From: Novosphingobium sp.
Lineage (GTDB): Bacteria; Pseudomonadota; Alphaproteobacteria; Sphingomonadales; Sphingomonadaceae
Direction of reading: 5' to 3'
Length of the DNA stretch: 64,000 nt
Assembly (NCBI RefSeq): GCF_039595395.1
Contig: NZ_JBCNLP010000006.1
Span: forward strand, 1,369,001 to 1,433,000
This document shows positions 54,084 to 62,574 of this stretch, in pieces. Numbering within the stretch: the stretch's first letter is position 1; every line of letters begins with the position of its first letter. A program made the translations under genes and the position numbers. The notes under the pieces are model-generated. The model was given only the letters and a program-made list of their open reading frames with translations. It searched no databases and was not told the DNA's origin.

Positions 54084-55568
54084 GTGACGCTTCCCCCCCC
54101 GTTCGGCGCACGCCCAATGACCCTGTCGCTTTCGCGCCGCGCCATGCTGACGGCGAGCGCCCTTGCGCCTTTCGCGAGCATGCCCAAAGCGCTGGCCGCA
54201 GCGCCGCTGATTTCCCGCCGCCCGGCCCCTGCGGCGCGCTCTTTCGTGTCGCGCGCGGTCGAGAAGGAGATCCTGCGGGTCAGCGCGAAAATCGCCGATC
54301 CCGAACTGCGCTGGCTGTTCGAGAATTGCTATCCCAACACGCTCGACACCACCGTGCGCACCGGCACCGTGGATGGCCAGCCCGACAGTTTCGTCATCAC
54401 CGGCGATCTGGATGCGATGTGGCTGCGCGACAGTTCGGCCCAGCTTCAGACCTATGTACATCTCACGCCGCATGATGCCGATCTGCGGCGGCTGTTTCAG
54501 GGTGCGATCCGGCGTCAGGCGCGCTGCATCCTGATCGACCCCTATGCCAATGCCTACACGGCGGACCCCACCGCCATGTCCAATTTCGGCGCCGCCACCG
54601 ATCTTACCGAGATGAAGCCGGGCGTGGCCGAGCGGAAGTGGGAGCTGGATTCGCTGTGCTATCCGATGCGGCTGGCCCATGCCTATTGGACCGCGACGCG
54701 CGATGCCTCCCCCTTCGACGATATCTGGTCGCAGGCCATGGCCCGCGCCGTAGCCACCATGCGCGAGCAGCAGCGCAAGGACAGCGACGGTCCCTATCGC
54801 TTCGAGCGCGTCAACCGCCATGCCACCGAGACGCTGATGCTCAAAGGTGTGGGCGCGCCGAGCCGCAAGGTGGGGCTGATCCACTCGATGTTCCGCCCCT
54901 CGGACGACGCCTGCACCCTGCCTTTCCTGATCCCCTCGAACCTCTTTGCCGTCGCGGCGCTGCGCATGCTGGCGCAGATCCATACCGAGGCCCGTTCCGA
55001 CGCCGCCGCTGCTGCCGCCTGCACCGCCCTGGCCGATGAGGTCGATGCGGCGCTCACCGCCCATGGGCGGATGGACGATGGCACGGGCAATCAGGTCTGG
55101 GCCTTCGAAACCGATGGCTTCGGCAACAGCCTCTTCATGGACGATGCCAATGTGCCGAGCCTCTCGGCCCTGCCCCTGCTGGGCGCGGCGCGGCGTGACG
55201 ATCCGCTCTATCTGCGCACCCGCGCGCTCGCATGGAGCCCGCGCAACCCTTATTTCTTCTCAGGCAGCGCCGCAGAAGGGATCGGGGGGCCGCACAAGGG
55301 CCTCGGCATGATTTGGCCGATGTCGATCATCGTGCGCGCCATGACCACCGAGAATGACAATGAGATCCGCCAGTGCCTGCGCTGGCTGAAAACCACCCAT
55401 GCGGGCACCGGCTTCATCCACGAAAGCTTCAACAAGGACGATCCCGACACCTTCTCGCGGCCTTGGTTCGCCTGGGCCAACGGGCTGTTCGGCGACCTGA
55501 TCCTCGACCTTGAACGCCGCCGCCCCGCTCTGCTTGCCGAAACCTTCCCACAGGAGAACCACGCTTGA
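54084..55568 (+). CDS. GH125 exo-alpha-1,6-mannosidase (copy B)
   Basis: A 494-residue paralogue of the GH125 at 23067-24575, sharing the blocks NCYPNTLDTTVRTGT, MWLRDSSAQLQTY, KPGVAERKWELDSLCYP, MFRPSDDACTLPFLIPSN and GTGFIHESF with the expected acid and base residues. A Tat signal (LSRRAMLTASAL) exports it. GTG 54084 has GGAGAG 3 bases upstream, rather close; ATG 54117 would start directly at the Tat signal but lacks a ribosome binding site. It overlaps the downstream GH92 by 4 bases (TTGA), the same gene order as in the first cluster. Confidence 0.92.
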   Translation: MTLPPPFGARPMTLSLSRRAMLTASALAPFASMPKALAAAPLISRRPAPAARSFVSRAVEKEILRVSAKIADPELRWLFENCYPNTLDTTVRTGTVDGQPDSFVITGDLDAMWLRDSSAQLQTYVHLTPHDADLRRLFQGAIRRQARCILIDPYANAYTADPTAMSNFGAATDLTEMKPGVAERKWELDSLCYPMRLAHAYWTATRDASPFDDIWSQAMARAVATMREQQRKDSDGPYRFERVNRHATETLMLKGVGAPSRKVGLIHSMFRPSDDACTLPFLIPSNLFAVAALRMLAQIHTEARSDAAAAAACTALADEVDAALTAHGRMDDGTGNQVWAFETDGFGNSLFMDDANVPSLSALPLLGAARRDDPLYLRTRALAWSPRNPYFFSGSAAEGIGGPHKGLGMIWPMSIIVRAMTTENDNEIRQCLRWLKTTHAGTGFIHESFNKDDPDTFSRPWFAWANGLFGDLILDLERRRPALLAETFPQENHA

Positions 55569-57881
55569 TCCGCGCCACCCGCCGCGAGCTGCTTATCGGC
55601 TCCACCCTCGTCCCCCTCGGTTCCGCCCTGCCCTTCGCCGCCTCGGCGCAGGCGCCCGCCGCCACCGCGCCCGACCTGTTCGTCGGCACCGGCGGGCATG
55701 GCCACACCTTCCCCGGCGCGACCCTGCCCTTCGGCATGGTCCAGCTTTCGCCCGACACCAACAATGCCGGTTGGGACGCCTGTTCGGGCTATCACCAGTC
55801 CGACCGCTCGATCATGGGCTTTTCGCACACCCATCTCTCGGGCACGGGCATCGGTGATATGCTCGACGTGCTGGTGGTCCCCACGCGCGGACCGCTGAAA
55901 CTGGTGGCGGGCACGACCGCCGATCCGTCCGCAGGCTATCGCCAGCGCTACAGCGACGAGCATGCCGAGCCGGGCTATTACCGCGTGAAGCTGGAAAGCG
56001 GCGTGATCGCCGAACTCACCGCCACCGAGCGCACCGGCCAGCACCGCTACACCTTCCCCGCCGGCCCCGCGCACATCCTGATCGACTTCGCCCATTGCAA
56101 GCAGGAGACGCATGAGGAGCTGATCCGCATCGAGGATGCCTCGCTGGCCATCGATGCCGATGGCACGCTGACCGGCAGCCGTCAGGTCTTCCGCTGGGCC
56201 GAGGGGCGGCGCATCCATTTTGCCTTGCAGCTTTCCCGCAAGCCAGACCGCGTGGAGTTCTTCGGCGACAATGATGCTCCGGCTGCGGCGGGCGCGCAGG
56301 GCGTGTCGGGTCATCGGCTGAAGGTCGCGCTGTTCTTCAACGATGCGGGCAGCGCGCCGATCCTGGTCAAGACCGGCATTTCGGCGGTCGATGTCGCGGG
56401 TGCCCGTGCCGCTCTGGCCGAGGCGCCGGGCTGGGGCTTCGATCAGGCCTGCACCGCCGCGCGCCGGGTCTGGGCGCAGGAACTCGATGCGGTCCGTGTT
56501 TCGGGCGGCACGGCGGCGCAGCGCACCATTCTGGCCAGTTCGCTCTATCACACGCTGATGGGGCCGACGCTGTTCAGCGATGTCGATGGCCGCTTTATGG
56601 GCCTCGACCAGCAGGTCCACACCCTGCCTGCGGGCGAGCGCGCCTACAGCGCCTATTCGCTGTGGGACACCTATCGCGCGCTGCATCCGCTGATGACGCT
56701 GATCCGCCCCGATATGGCCAAGCGCTTCGTCCATGACCTGATCCGCCAGACCCAGCAGAGCCCCTTTTGGCCCGCCGACCTGGCCGCTTCAGGGTGTCGA
56801 GACCGGCTGCATGAACGGCACCCATGCCGTGGTGGTGCTGGCCGAGGCCAGGGTGAAGGGCATCGAGGCCGATTACGCCGCCGCCTGGCCCAACATCCGC
56901 CGCCATGCCTTCGACCTGACCCTGCCCGACACCGCCGCCACGCGGGGCCGCGAGCCCTACATGCATATGGGCTATATTCCGGCGGACAAGGTCAGGGAAT
57001 CGGTCAGCCGCACGCAGGAATATGCCTATGACGACCACGCCATGGCCATCATCGCCGAGGCGGCGGGGGCGCATGACGATGCCGCCGCCCTGCGCAAGCG
57101 CAGCGGCAACTGGCGCAATGTGATCGACCCCAAGATCGGCTTTGCCCGGCCCCGCTTTGCCGATGGCAGCTGGTGGGCGCCCTATGATCCGATCCAGCTT
57201 GGCCATATGCCCGAGCCGCATTGGCGCGATTACACCGAGGCGAATGGCTGGCAGGCGACCTTCCTCAACCAGCACGACATCTATGGTATGATCGCCCATT
57301 TCGGCGGCGAGGCGGCCTATGAGGCGAAGATCGACTCCTTCTTCAACGCGCCCTCGACCCTGCCCGACAATGCCCCGCCAGACATCGCAGGTCTGGTCGG
57401 CCAATATGCCCATGGCAATGAGCCCGACCAGCATGCGGCCTATCTCTATGCTTACGTGGGCGCGCCGTGGAAGACGCAGGCGATGGTGCGCCGCCTCTGT
57501 GCCGAGATGTACAAGGACGACCCGGATGGCGTGATCGGCAATGACGATTGCGGGCAGATGAGCGCGTGGTTCATCCTCTCCTCGCTCGGCTTCTATCCGG
57601 TCGATCCGACGACGGGCATCTATGTGCTGGGCTCGCCCCTGTTCGACAGCGCGCAGATGCGGCTTGGCGATGGCAAGATGCTGACGGTGAAAGCCATCAG
57701 CAACGGCCCGGACCGGGTTTACGTGCAGTCGGTGCGCTGGAACGGCAAGCCGTGGACGAAGAACTGGATCGCCCACAAGGATCTGGCGCAGGGTGGCACG
57801 CTGGAGTTCACCATGGGCGACAAGCCCTCGCGCTTTGGCGCGGCCAAGGCGGATCGCCCGCCTTCAGCGCCCAAGGCCTGA
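55565..57881 (+). pseudogene. GH92 alpha-mannosidase (copy B), split by a frameshift
   Basis: A Tat-exported (ATRRELLIG) GH92 paralogue of 24572-26899. The first frame matches copy A through SLWDTYRALHPLMTL and DLIRQTQQSPF, then turns into unrelated sequence; the second frame resumes as WPLQGVETGCMNGTHAVVVLAEA and continues through TEANGWQATF and NDDCGQMSAWF to the end. An extra T in the T4 run at 56765-56768 explains the break: three Ts give SPFGPPTWPLQG and a 771-residue protein against 775 for copy A. The start is TTG 55565 with AGGAGAA 7 bases upstream. Sequencing error and real mutation cannot be told apart here. Confidence 0.87.
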
Positions 57882-57887
57882 TGGGAT

Positions 57888-57915
57888 CGGGAGCCGTTCC
57901 GAGGAGCGGCTCCCG
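57888..57915. terminator. Hairpin between convergent genes
   Basis: CGGGAGCCG (57888-57896) pairs perfectly with CGGCTCCCG (57907-57915) across a 10-base loop, between the GH92 stop and the stop of the convergent DSD-type gene. There is no T-tract on either side. Confidence 0.5.
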
Positions 57916-57924
57916 ACCAGCCTG

Positions 57925-59160
57925 TCAGAAGAAGGTGTCGATCACCTCGATGCAGCGATAGTCATCGTCGACAACCAGCAACTTGCGCCATTTGTCGAAG
58001 GTCAGGCAGGGGTGTGAAATGTCGAAGGCGATGATGTCGCCCACCGCAATGTCATCGCCCGGCGCGATGGAAAGATAGGCATGCTGGTCCATCATGCCGG
58101 TCACTTCCCAGTGGTCAGGCGCGGCGACGGGCTTTTCATCGCGCGCCTTGCGGAAGAGGGTCGCCGGACGCGGCATGCCCGCATCGAAAGCCACATCGCG
58201 CTTGCCCATGGCCACCACCGCGCGCGCGGGATCGGGCAATGACTGCACCACCGCCCAGATCCGCAGCGCAGGCTGAAGCGCTTCACCAAATGTTGGCGCG
58301 ACAGGATTGCGCTTGAGGATCTGCTCCTGCGCGATGCGATAGAGGCCATCGTCATGGCTGATATAGCAGCCGGGGCGCAGCACGATCTGCGCCTTGCCCG
58401 TCTTCGCCAGTTCAGCGGTTTCTTCCGCCACGATATCATACCACGCCGACCCCGCGCCGGAGAGGATCGGCGCCTCATCAAACCGGCCTTCGCCAAGCAG
58501 ACGCTCCGTCACCGCAACCGCGCGGCGCACAAAACGGCGAATTTCGGTTTCGTCGGGCAGCACGCCTTCATAGAATTCCACGCCGGCGAGGCGCAGGGCA
58601 CCTTGCCAGTCTTCCAGCGCTTCGAGCACCGCCGCCAGTCCAGCCTCATCCCGCACACCGGTGCGATAGCCGGGCTGATCTGGTTCCGGCGCGAGTTCGA
58701 TCAGCACATCGAGCATAACGCCCCGCGACCGACACGCCGCACCCAGCATCGCGACGCCCTCCCGCGAATCCACGATGCACAGCACCCGCTGCTCCGGATT
58801 GGCCAACAGGTCGAGGATCGCGGCTATGTTCGCATCCCCCACCATCTGATTCGCGATCAGGATGCGGCGGATGCCATGCGCGGCGGCAACCTGCGCCTGC
58901 TGGCTGGTCGCCACGGTGATGCCCCATGCGCCGCTCTCGATCTGGCGCTGGAACAGGCGGGGCGCCATCGTCGTCTTGCCATGCGGCGCCAGAGACAGGC
59001 CATAGGTCTCGATAAAGGCGCGCATCCAGCCCAGATTATGGGCGATGCGGCTCTCGCTCAGCACGGCGGCGGGGAATGGCACGTCGCCTGCCAGCAGGTT
59101 CCACGGGGCCTGCCCGGCGCGGCCAACGCCCTTGTCGAGTTCAAAACGATGGTCGCTCAC
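57925..59160 (-). CDS. D-serine dehydratase / D-threonine aldolase-like PLP enzyme
   Basis: A 411-residue fold-III (alanine-racemase-like) PLP enzyme often annotated as amino acid deaminase. The PLP lysine is K62 in LSLAPHGKTTMAPRLF; other blocks are LSGAGSAWYDIV, RPGCYISHDDGLY and FDISHPCLTFDKW, whose His and Cys match the metal ligands of eukaryotic-type D-serine dehydratases. It would turn a D-amino acid into a keto acid and ammonia, through an enamine that RidA can hydrolyse. It diverges from the D-aminoacylase/RidA/GntP genes across 89 bases, which suggests shared control. Confidence 0.87.
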   Translation of the reverse strand: MSDHRFELDKGVGRAGQAPWNLLAGDVPFPAAVLSESRIAHNLGWMRAFIETYGLSLAPHGKTTMAPRLFQRQIESGAWGITVATSQQAQVAAAHGIRRILIANQMVGDANIAAILDLLANPEQRVLCIVDSREGVAMLGAACRSRGVMLDVLIELAPEPDQPGYRTGVRDEAGLAAVLEALEDWQGALRLAGVEFYEGVLPDETEIRRFVRRAVAVTERLLGEGRFDEAPILSGAGSAWYDIVAEETAELAKTGKAQIVLRPGCYISHDDGLYRIAQEQILKRNPVAPTFGEALQPALRIWAVVQSLPDPARAVVAMGKRDVAFDAGMPRPATLFRKARDEKPVAAPDHWEVTGMMDQHAYLSIAPGDDIAVGDIIAFDISHPCLTFDKWRKLLVVDDDYRCIEVIDTFF

Positions 59161-59249
59161 GGCACAGACTCCCTCTTAAAGAAATTTGTTTACATTATTC
59201 TGTTCTGCGGTGACAAGGCCAGCAAGAATGTGCCCCGGTGAGGATAACA

Positions 59250-60712
59250 ATGACAGAGACAATCATCGCAGGCGTCACCGTTTACGATGGCACCGGCACG
59301 TCGCCCTTCCTCGCCGATGTCACGCTGCGCGATGGCCGTATCCATGCCATTCGCCCGCCAGCGCCGCATCCTGCAACAGACACCATCGACGGAGGCGGCC
59401 TCGCCCTCGCGCCCGGTTTTATCGACGCGCATACCCATGACGATCTGATCGTGATCGCCGCGCCGCAGATGGCCGCCAAGATCACACAGGGCGTCACCAC
59501 CGTGGTCGTTGGCAATTGCGGTATCAGCGCCCATGCCGATTTCAGCACGGCGAGCGAACTGCCCGATCCGATGGTGCTGCTGGGCGACGCGCCCAGTTCC
59601 GCCATGCTGATTTTGCGGCCTATGCTGCGGCGGTCGATGCAGCAAAGCCTGCCACCAATGTCGTCGCGCTGGTCGGCCACACGGTGCTGCGCGCGCGCCA
59701 TCTCGACAGCCTCGACCGTGAGGCCACGCAGGCCGAATGCGCGGCAATGCGCCACGATCTGGACGAGGCGCTTGGCGCCGGGGCTTTCGGACTCTCAACG
59801 GGGCTGGCCTATGGCAATGCCAATGCCGCCTCCACGCAGGAGGTGATGGCGCTGAGCGAAGCCCTGCGCGACACCGGCGCCCTCTACTGCACCCATCTGC
59901 GCAGCGAAGCAGGCGAGATCACACAAGCACTGGAGGAAGCCTTCGCCATCGGACGGCACGCGGAGGCCCCCGTCATCGTCTCGCATCTCAAATGCGCCGG
60001 GGCACCGCAATATGGCCGCAGCGGCGAAATCCTCGCCATGATGGAAAAGGCCGCCGAAGATCACCCGGTCGGCTGCGATTGCTATCCCTACACCGCCAGT
60101 TCCTCGACGCTGGATTTGAAACAGGTCGTGCCCGAAACGCCGATCAAGATCACATGGTCGGAAGGCGATCCCGCGCAGGCCGGACGCATGCTCGCCGACA
60201 TCGCCGCCGACTGGAACCTCCCCCTGCGCGAAGCGGCCACGCGGTTACAACCCGCAGGCGCGGTCTATCACTGCATGACCGAGAGCGATGTCGATGCCAT
60301 CCTCGCCCATCGCCTGACGATGGTCGGCTCGGACGGGCTGCCCTGCGATCCGCGCCCGCATCCGCGCCTGTGGGGCAGCTTCCCACGCGTTCTGGGCCAT
60401 TACGCCCGTGAGCGTGGCCTGTTCCCGCTGGAGGTCGCCATCCGCAAGATGACCGGGCTTCCGGCTGACCGCTTCGGCCTCCCGGATCGCGGCTATATCC
60501 GCGAGGGTTACGCCGGAGATCTCGTCCTCTTCGACCCAGCCAAAATCGCCGACACCGCCACCTATGACGATCCGGCCCGGCCCGCCGCAGGCATTCTGGG
60601 CGTCTGGGTCAACGGCACGCCGACACTCGACGCTCAGGGCCTGACGGGCGCGCGCGCGGGCCATATGCTTCGCCGGACCACTCCGGCTCATCACGAAAGG
60701 ATTTCGCAATGA
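59250..60712 (+). pseudogene. N-acyl-D-amino-acid deacylase (D-aminoacylase), split by a frameshift
   Basis: An amidohydrolase that frees D-amino acids from N-acyl derivatives. The first frame gives TETIIAGVTVYDGTG, the metal motif FIDAHTHDDL, TTVVVGNCGIS and then LPDPMVLLGDAP before losing similarity; the second frame resumes QFRHADFAAYAAAV and runs through LVGHTVLRARHLD, TGLAYGN, YCTHLRSE, SHLKCAG and the catalytic Asp in MVGSDGLPCDPRPHPR. One missing C at the CCC run 59592-59594 explains the break; restoring it gives 487 residues, the usual family length. AGGA lies just before ATG 59250. The stop overlaps ridA by 4 bases. Confidence 0.87.
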
Positions 60713-61104
60713 CTCAGGATCTCAAGCGCTACGGCGTCGAAGGCGGCAGCGGCACGGGCGGCCAGCACCTGCCCTTCGCCCGCGCGGTGGAAGCCGATGG
60801 CTGGCTCTATGTCTCGGGCCAGGTGCCGATGGTGAACGGCGAGGTGATCGACGGCGGCATCCTTGCCCAGTCGCATCAGGCGATCCGCAACGTGCTCGCC
60901 ATTCTGGAAGAGGCCGGATACGGGCCCGAGCATGTCGTGCGCTGCGGTGTGTGGCTGGACGATGCGCGCGATTTCATGTCGTTCAACCGCGTCTTCAAGG
61001 AATATTTCGGCGCCAATCCCCCGGCGCGCGCCTGCGTGGTTTCGCAGATGGTCGTCGACTGCAAGGTCGAGGTCGATTGCGTCGCCTATAAGAAGCCCGC
61101 GTAA
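60709..61104 (+). CDS. ridA: RidA-family enamine/imine deaminase
   Basis: A 131-residue RidA/YjgF-family protein with WLYVSGQVPMVNGEV, QAIRNVLAILEEAGYG, FNRVFKEYFGANPPARACVV and the substrate-binding arginine in PARACV. It hydrolyses reactive enamines or imines formed by PLP dehydratases, which fits its place beside the D-serine-dehydratase-like gene. The ATG overlaps the D-aminoacylase stop by 4 bases, and the permease gene starts directly after its stop codon. Confidence 0.92.
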   Translation: MTQDLKRYGVEGGSGTGGQHLPFARAVEADGWLYVSGQVPMVNGEVIDGGILAQSHQAIRNVLAILEEAGYGPEHVVRCGVWLDDARDFMSFNRVFKEYFGANPPARACVVSQMVVDCKVEVDCVAYKKPA

Positions 61105-62443
61105 ATGCAGAGCGGCGGCCTGCTCTTTGCCGAGGCGATTGTCGCGATCGCTTCGCTGATCCTGCTGATCGTGCGGGTCCGGCTCAGCCCGTTTATTGCG
61201 CTGGTGCTGGTCTCGCTCGCGCTGGCGCTGGCCGCCGGAATACCGCCCACCGGCATCGTGAAAATCTTCGAGGCCGGCGTCGGCGGAGCCCTCGGGCATA
61301 TCGCGCTGGTCGTCGGGCTGGGCACAATTCTGGGCAAGATGATGGTCGAATCCGGGGGGGGCCGAGCGCATCGCCGATACGGTCATCGGCTTTTTCGGGC
61401 CGCGCCGCGCCGATTGGGCGATGATGACCGTCGCGCTGATCGTCGGCCTGCCGGTGTTCTTCGAGGTCGGTTTTGTCCTGCTGGTGCCGATCGTCTTTAC
61501 GGTAGCGCGACGGCTGGGCGCGCATCCGATGAGGGTCGGCCTGCCCATGGCGGCGGGGTTGTCGGTGGTCCATGCGATGGTTCCGCCACACCCCGCTGCC
61601 ATGTTGGCCACGCAGGCCTATCATGCCGATGTCGGCCTGACGGTGCTTTACGCGCTGATCGTGGGCGTACCGACCGCCGCGATTGCCGGGCCGATTTACG
61701 CCAAATGGGTGGTGCCGCGCCTCTCCCCCCTGCAACCTGCGGCGCTCGATCCTGTCGAGCTTCATGATAAGCCCACGCCGCCCGGCTTCGGCATCACGCT
61801 GGCAACCTTGCTGCTGCCGGTGGTGCTGATGATGGCTGGCAGCATCGCCGCCACGGTGGCCGTGCCGGGTTCCACAATGGACAATGCTTTGCGCTTTGTC
61901 GGCACGCCGGTTGTGGCGCTGCTGGCCGCCGTGCTGGTCAGCTATTGGACCTTGGGGCTGGCGCGCGGCATGTCGCTTGAGGCGATGCGCGCCTTTACCA
62001 ACGACTGCCTTGCCCCCACCGCGATGATCACGCTGGTCGTTGGCGTCGGCGCGGGCTTCGGCAAGATTTTGACCGAGAGCGGCATTTCCGGCGCCATCGT
62101 GCAGGCGGTGGCCGGGGCGCATGTGCCCATTCTGGTGCTGGCATGGTTGATCGCCGCGCTGATGCGGGTTGCCACCGGCTCGGCCACGGTTTCCATGGCG
62201 ACGGCGGCGGGCATTGTCGCGCCTCTGGCCGCGGCCAATCCCGGCGTGCGGCCCGAACTGCTGGTGCTGGCGACCGGCGCGGGATCGGTGGTGCTCAGCC
62301 ATGTGAACGACGGCGGCTTCTGGCTGTTGAAAGAGTATTTCGGCATGAGCGTGGCCGACACGATCCGGAGCTGGACCGTGTGCGAGACGCTGATCTCGGT
62401 GGTCGGCCTGCTGCTGACCTTCGGGCTTTCGCTGGTGGTGTGA
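61105..62443 (+). pseudogene. GntP-family permease, split by a frameshift
   Basis: A 12-helix-type GntP permease, the family of gluconate and D-serine (DsdX) transporters. The first frame reads ALVVGLGTILGKMMVESGGG and then leaves the family pattern; the second frame resumes AERIADTVIGFFGPRRADW and continues VGLPVFFEVGFVLLVPI, VPPHPAAMLA, LTESGISGAI, RVATGSATVSMATAAGI and HVNDGGFWLLKEYFG to the end. The run of eight Gs at 61354-61361 should be seven; removing one gives 445 residues. In this cluster it probably imports D-amino acids or N-acyl-D-amino acids (inference). Confidence 0.86.
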
Positions 62444-62458
62444 GGCCCGCGCCGGTCA

Positions 62459-62560
62459 GAGCATCGTGCAAAAAAGTGGGAACCGGTTTTTTGCAACAAC
62501 GATGAGACAACAAAAATCTGGGGCATGATGCGTGACGGATATGTCACGCATCATGCCCCA
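62459..62560. repeat. Two inverted repeats / terminator between convergent genes
   Basis: First, GCAAAAAA (62468-62475) faces TTTTTTGC (62487-62494) around GTGGGAACCGG; this AGAGCATCGTGCAAAAAAGTGGGAAC-like block is a style of repeat common between alphaproteobacterial genes. Second, 62520-62536 and 62543-62559 are perfect 17-base arms (GGGGCATGATGCGTGAC and its complement) around a 6-base loop. The pair lies between the permease stop and the GH2 stop. Confidence 0.7.
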
Positions 62561-62574
62561 GCGCGGACGTCCCC

